Shown here piece after piece: positions 7,401 through 9,810 of a DNA stretch of 9,810 nucleotides. Made by a program: the position numbers and the translations under genes. The stretch is from Myxococcales bacterium (GTDB taxonomy: Bacteria; Myxococcota_A; Polyangia; Nannocystales; Nannocystaceae): assembly GCA_020431135.1 (NCBI GenBank), contig JAGQIT010000210.1:1-9810 (forward strand). The letters run 5' to 3'. The notes below the pieces were generated by a model, which saw only the letters and a list, made by a program, of their open reading frames with translations, was not told where the DNA came from and ran no database searches. Position 1 is the stretch's first letter. Every line of letters starts with the position of its first letter.

Positions 7401-9810
7401 TCGGCCACGACCTCGCGGCGCTGCGGATCCAGGCCGACCTCCAGGAGCAGGCCGGCGACTTCGGCGGGGCGATCAGCACCCTCGATCGCCTCCTCCGCGA
7501 GTCGACCGATCCGCGCAGCCAGGTGGCGACGCTCGAGCGCATGGCCGAGATCGCCGAGCACAAGCAGGGGCACCACCGGCGGGCGATCGCGCTGCTCGGC
7601 AAGGCCCTCGGCATCGCCCCGAGCCACGACGGCGTCCGCGACAAGCTCGAGGCCCTCGCCGCCCGCCACGGCATGTGGAAGGACCTCCTCCACGCCTACG
7701 GCGAGCGCTTCAACGAGCTCGCCAAGCGCGGCGACAGCCACGGCCAGATCGCCCTGTGCATGAACGCGGCGAAGACGGCCGAGGAGCAGATCGCCGACTA
7801 CGACCTCGCCTTCGCCTGGGCGAAGAAGGCCTACCTCGTCGCGGTCGAGGGCGGCCACGACGCCCGCGAGGCCCGCGTCCCGCGCCAGCGCCTCCAGGAG
7901 CTGGCGGCCGCCCACGGCCTGTGGCGGCAGCAGCTCGAGGTGATCGAGCAGGAGCTCCGCCTCCAGGAGCGCCGCGGCGACTTCGGCGACTTCTCGAGCT
8001 TCGAGCTCCTCCTCGCCGCCTCCGACCTCGCACGTGAGCGCCTAAACGACCCGGAGCGGGCGATCGGCTACCTCACCCAGGCCTACGCGCTGCGCCCCGA
8101 GGACACCGAGCTCGGCAAGCAGATCGAGGAGCTCGCCGAGCGCCACGAGCTCTGGCACGCGCTCGTCGCCTACCACGAGGGGATGCTCGAGCGGACCGAC
8201 AGCGCCCTCTCGCGCTTCGAGGCCCACGTCGCCCTCGCCCGCCTCCTCGAGCGCAAGCTCGACGACCCGGCGGCGGCGGCCAAGCGCCTGCGCACCGCCT
8301 GGGAGCAGATCTACGCCGACGACCGCTCCCTCGCCGAGGAGGCGCTCGACCTGGCGATCTCGCTGTGCGAGCGCCACGAGCTGTGGGCGGAGCTCGCTGA
8401 CATCCGCCAGGCCGCGGCCAGCCGCCTCTTCGATCGCAAGGCGATCGCCGAGGGCCTGCGCAGCCTCCGACGCGCCGCTGAGCTCCTCGATGAGCGCTGC
8501 GACGACTCGCTCGCCGCCCTCCGAGTCCTCCGCGGCGGCCTCCGCTACGACCTCCAGGGGACGACGCTTGTCGATCCGCTGCGTGACCTCTGCGTGAAGA
8601 TCGACGCGCGCCGCCCCGAGGGCGAGCCGCCGCTCGGCGCCCTGACGATGCTCGGCGCCCTCCAGACGCTCCTCGGCGCCAACGAGGATCCGGCGGAGAA
8701 GATCACCTGGCTCAAGGAGCGCGCCGAGATCCGCGAGCGCCAGCTCGACGACCGCAAGGGTGCGATGGCCGAGTGGCTGCGGATCCTCGGGATCGACGCC
8801 GGCTCGAAGGAGGCGCGCTTCGAGCTCGAGCGCCTCGCCGAGGCCGGCAACCTCTGGGATCGCATGCTCCTGGTCCCGGCCTGGGAGCTCGCCCAGCTCC
8901 GCGCCGGCCTGCGCCCCGGCACCCCGCCGACGCCGCGCCAGCAGAGCCAAGAGCAGGCGCTGTGGGATCGCATCGCGGAGCTCTACGCGGACTTCCTCCA
9001 CCGGCCCGAGTACGCGCTGCGGGCCAACCTCTGCGCCTGGCGCCTGAGGCCCCAGCTCCCGGCGACGGACGGCGACATCGGCCCGCTCCACGGGTCGATC
9101 TGGCACTTCGCCGCGGCGACCGGCGCCTACACGAGCCCGCCCAAGCCGCAGGATCCGCTGCTGTGGCCGAGGGTCACGGCGCCGGAGATCGAGGACGACG
9201 CGCTGTGGCGCAAGCTCGGCCTCCACCCGACGACGCTGCGCGCCCGCGAGGAGCGGCGGGTCAGGCTCCGCGGCCCCGCCCCGGCCCCCGCCCCGTCGAC
9301 GACGACCGCCGTCGACATCTCGGAGCTCGAGCCCCTCGACGACGAGCTGCCGCCGGTCGAGATCACCGGGATCGTCGAGATCTCAGAGATCGAGCCCCTC
9401 GACGACGACGAGCTGATCCCGGAGATCACCGGCGTCGTCGACGTCTCAGAGCTCGAGCCCCTCGACGAGCCGCCGGTCGAGATCACCGGCGTCGTCGAGA
9501 TCTCGGAGGTCGAGCCCCTCGACGACGAATTCCTCGAGGCCAACCCGATCACCCTCGACCTCAGCCCCGACGATCCGCAGCTCGTCGAGCTCCGCGCCCA
9601 GGCGGCCCGGCACTCCGCCGGGGAGGACGCCGACAGCGACGGGCCGATCACCCTCGATCTCGAGCCGGACGATCCGAAGGTCATCGCCCTGCGGCGCGGT
9701 CGTGATCCGGACGCCCCGATGCCGCGCGTCAGCGCCAAGCGCCCGCCGCGTCCCCCGAGCCGACCCCACGTCGCGCCGCCGCGCCCCCCGAGCCGTCCCC
9801 ACGCCGCGCC
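4469..9810 (+). CDS. Giant TPR/HAT-like helical-repeat protein, at least 1,780 residues, 3' end outside window
   Basis: Reading from ATG 4469, every codon to the window edge is open: 1,780 codons and no stop. No signal peptide or membrane segment is seen, so it is probably cytoplasmic. Order of parts: a short unique N-terminus (1-44); a long all-helical array (about 45-1480) with TPR-like units such as YADLLAIDPHN followed by IYEADGRYDDL; a non-repetitive block with several Trp residues (about 1472-1600); a Pro/Ala hinge (1603-1609); an acidic motif-repeat region (1615-1691); two PITLDL motifs (1693-1744); and a Pro/Arg-rich tail still running at the edge. TPR and HAT arrays generally act as protein-protein scaffolds. 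No enzymatic motif is visible in the part seen. Large TPR proteins of this style are familiar in Myxococcota, but I cannot assign this one a partner or pathway. The gene is divergent from the M16 peptidase gene; a functional link is not shown. A catalytic or signalling domain could lie beyond the window. Confidence 0.9.
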   Translation, partial: MSESEAAVAPNQSTIGLPCPLPQPATEEPAELTAFRAGPIHDSTFVKLRRRFREQDDWRSLATLLLVYADHITNVGKIAELSHQAYELWLDRVKDKAEAAHALARAVEAAPEHERAVRLLYELYADLDWHHERVILLRWRIKAAERQSPAAVPALLVELAGILEEHFMAIEEAIAIYERALKRAPKNRAASEALIRLYLHAGSWQRASELMEGELGRLDPGNERDRIAELHLRLARIEHEVHGDVARAAVHLQSALKAMPDNVHALRAFGVMYLGSGKASDEGMAKASDIFFRAAKLASAQNDDREALKLLRRTLSLRPDHYDAGMMLAELLSDHERWTDLDDLYAQWIGYVEPSDAYSLWMQRGELLEQHLARREDARLCYETASQFEAPGGPAWQNLERLYASLGDIEALAGLFEAYVDEQPNSMPADKLLKAAGTYREELHNDERASFFFYKVLEREPFNAEAFEGYKEHWRRKNKWAHLRDLIFYQLDQAASYSGPDNPLGNPAFAEEYVEVAEICEKRLADPDGALDAWQRLQGAYPNDWRPRDHIARLDKRIRMLDQVERTQGLELARLREPAKRLAVLRRLAKVYRERVTDPGRAIENVYEILEIQAKDGGESGPYEAMLADLYARVGDYQALIGVLRQQFDAARRPAQQMELLRRMAAIWHDDLQEHDDAIWACEQLLSYKNDDLEVLHRLENLFYETGRYDSLYSALERELAITADPRARSRILWRMGNVAEVRLADNRKASRVYADLLAIDPHNLEVLDKMAAIYEADGRYDDLATLLGKAAASSKTAPIRQLDYLMRLGNVAEAALEDPDLACSAFERVLRINRDHRQAVEALTRLYRTISSWHGLAAMLGNLQELVDTDEEVLQLGLERAEVLADNLDNASAAARVLEQLDATIAPGHPEIRARLTAYYARAGDHRKAIRHAEILLLATEDAAERRRLHEAIASSWIALGDSKAGLQAFERYVREVGHDLAALRIQADLQEQAGDFGGAISTLDRLLRESTDPRSQVATLERMAEIAEHKQGHHRRAIALLGKALGIAPSHDGVRDKLEALAARHGMWKDLLHAYGERFNELAKRGDSHGQIALCMNAAKTAEEQIADYDLAFAWAKKAYLVAVEGGHDAREARVPRQRLQELAAAHGLWRQQLEVIEQELRLQERRGDFGDFSSFELLLAASDLARERLNDPERAIGYLTQAYALRPEDTELGKQIEELAERHELWHALVAYHEGMLERTDSALSRFEAHVALARLLERKLDDPAAAAKRLRTAWEQIYADDRSLAEEALDLAISLCERHELWAELADIRQAAASRLFDRKAIAEGLRSLRRAAELLDERCDDSLAALRVLRGGLRYDLQGTTLVDPLRDLCVKIDARRPEGEPPLGALTMLGALQTLLGANEDPAEKITWLKERAEIRERQLDDRKGAMAEWLRILGIDAGSKEARFELERLAEAGNLWDRMLLVPAWELAQLRAGLRPGTPPTPRQQSQEQALWDRIAELYADFLHRPEYALRANLCAWRLRPQLPATDGDIGPLHGSIWHFAAATGAYTSPPKPQDPLLWPRVTAPEIEDDALWRKLGLHPTTLRAREERRVRLRGPAPAPAPSTTTAVDISELEPLDDELPPVEITGIVEISEIEPLDDDELIPEITGVVDVSELEPLDEPPVEITGVVEISEVEPLDDEFLEANPITLDLSPDDPQLVELRAQAARHSAGEDADSDGPITLDLEPDDPKVIALRRGRDPDAPMPRVSAKRPPRPPSRPHVAPPRPPSRPHAA
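4601..8908 (+). repeat. Array of about twenty paired TPR-like repeats with a 72-78 residue period
   Basis: An aromatic or similar anchor followed by a hydrophobic helix recurs in contexts like GRYDDLATLL, HGLWRQQL and RHELWHAL. Anchors are at residues 58, 129, 204, 338, 409, 480, 637, 709, 781, 854, 927, 998, 1070, 1152, 1229, 1306 and 1463. Spacings run 71-75 through most of the array and lengthen to 77-82 after residue 1070; larger gaps are about two periods and contain a degenerate unit. Between anchors lies a second hairpin of the form D-P-x-x-A-x-x-x-[YF]-x-x-x-L-x-x-x-P. Each period therefore holds two helical hairpins. The units are diverged in DNA, so this is an old array. Confidence 0.8.
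8882..9268 (+). other. Non-repetitive cap-like block after the TPR array
   Basis: Residues about 1472-1600 of the giant protein break the helical period. They contain Trp at 1499, 1525, 1545, 1566 and 1580, with prolines between, in stretches such as GSIWHFAAATGAY and DALWRKLGLHPTTL. The block looks folded and distinct from both the array and the disordered tail. I recognise no family. Confidence 0.45.
9311..9541 (+). repeat. Four acidic tandem repeats (VEITG-V-VEISELEPLD type)
   Basis: Residues 1615-1691 contain four copies of a core [VI]-S-E-[LIV]-E-P-L-D. Three are preceded by E-I-T-G-[IV]-V. Unit lengths are 15, 22, 18 and 22 residues. In DNA, units 1+2 resemble units 3+4: the CCGCCGGTCGAGATCACCGG block recurs at exactly 120 bases (9353 and 9473). 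This points to a duplication of a two-unit block after an earlier doubling. The wobble positions stay similar, so the event is recent compared with the TPR array. Confidence 0.85.
9545..9694 (+). repeat. Two copies of a PITLDL-x-PDDP motif
   Basis: Residues 1693-1709 and 1726-1742 both read PITLDL-x-PDDP followed by a short helix-like segment ending in LR. The copies are 33 residues apart, separated by a polar linker. The pattern of a conserved short motif in low-complexity sequence resembles a repeated docking site, but no known motif is recognised. Confidence 0.75.
9749..9810 (+). repeat. 33-base tandem repeat encoding RPPSRPH[VA]A units, running off the window
   Basis: An 11-residue unit RPPSRPHVAPP (9749-9781) is followed directly by a second unit, of which 29 bases are visible (9782-9810). 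The two differ at only a few bases. The repeat encodes a proline/arginine-rich, basic, extended tail. The number of copies cannot be known because the window ends inside it. Confidence 0.75.

Noticed and set aside
5234..7915. A minus-strand open frame of 893 codons inside the giant gene, with another at 8042-9226.
   Set aside because: Both mirror the plus-strand repeat protein. The translation is Leu/Val/Glu/Ala/Gly-rich, reflecting reversed codons such as CTC/GAG, with no motif of its own. The plus frame is continuous across both and carries coherent TPR-like periodicity.

Overview
This window is very G+C rich, roughly 70% by eye, with G or C at most third codon positions. It encodes ordinary bacterial proteins: a fluoride channel, a CPBP membrane protease, a two-half M16 peptidase and a very large helical-repeat protein. 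The giant repeat protein, the lysine-rich tail at the left edge and the composition together suggest a Myxococcota-type (former deltaproteobacterial) chromosome. That assignment is an inference; no marker gene proves it.

Layout from left to right. Positions 1-48 are the last codons of a lysine-rich protein, followed by a strong hairpin (66-91). crcB (148-525, minus) lies tail-to-tail with that gene. A CPBP intramembrane protease gene (592-1362, plus) diverges from crcB across 66 bases. A 230-base convergent gap with two hairpins separates it from an M16 metallopeptidase gene (1593-4211, minus). A 257-base divergent gap then leads to a giant gene (4469 to beyond 9810, plus) that stays open without a stop to the window edge.

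The giant protein has at least 1,780 residues. It begins with an all-helical TPR/HAT-like array with a period of about 72-78 residues. A non-repetitive tryptophan-containing block follows. The tail is disordered-looking and carries three different sets of tandem short motifs: acidic SELEPLD/EITG, PITLDL-x-PDDP, and RPPSRPH. It is probably a scaffold, but its partner is unknown.

The genes do not form an operon: each neighbour is convergent or divergent. No mobile element, CRISPR array, tRNA, rRNA or recognised defence system is visible. The most unusual object is the giant repeat protein and its motif-repeat tail; the rest is ordinary chromosomal content.
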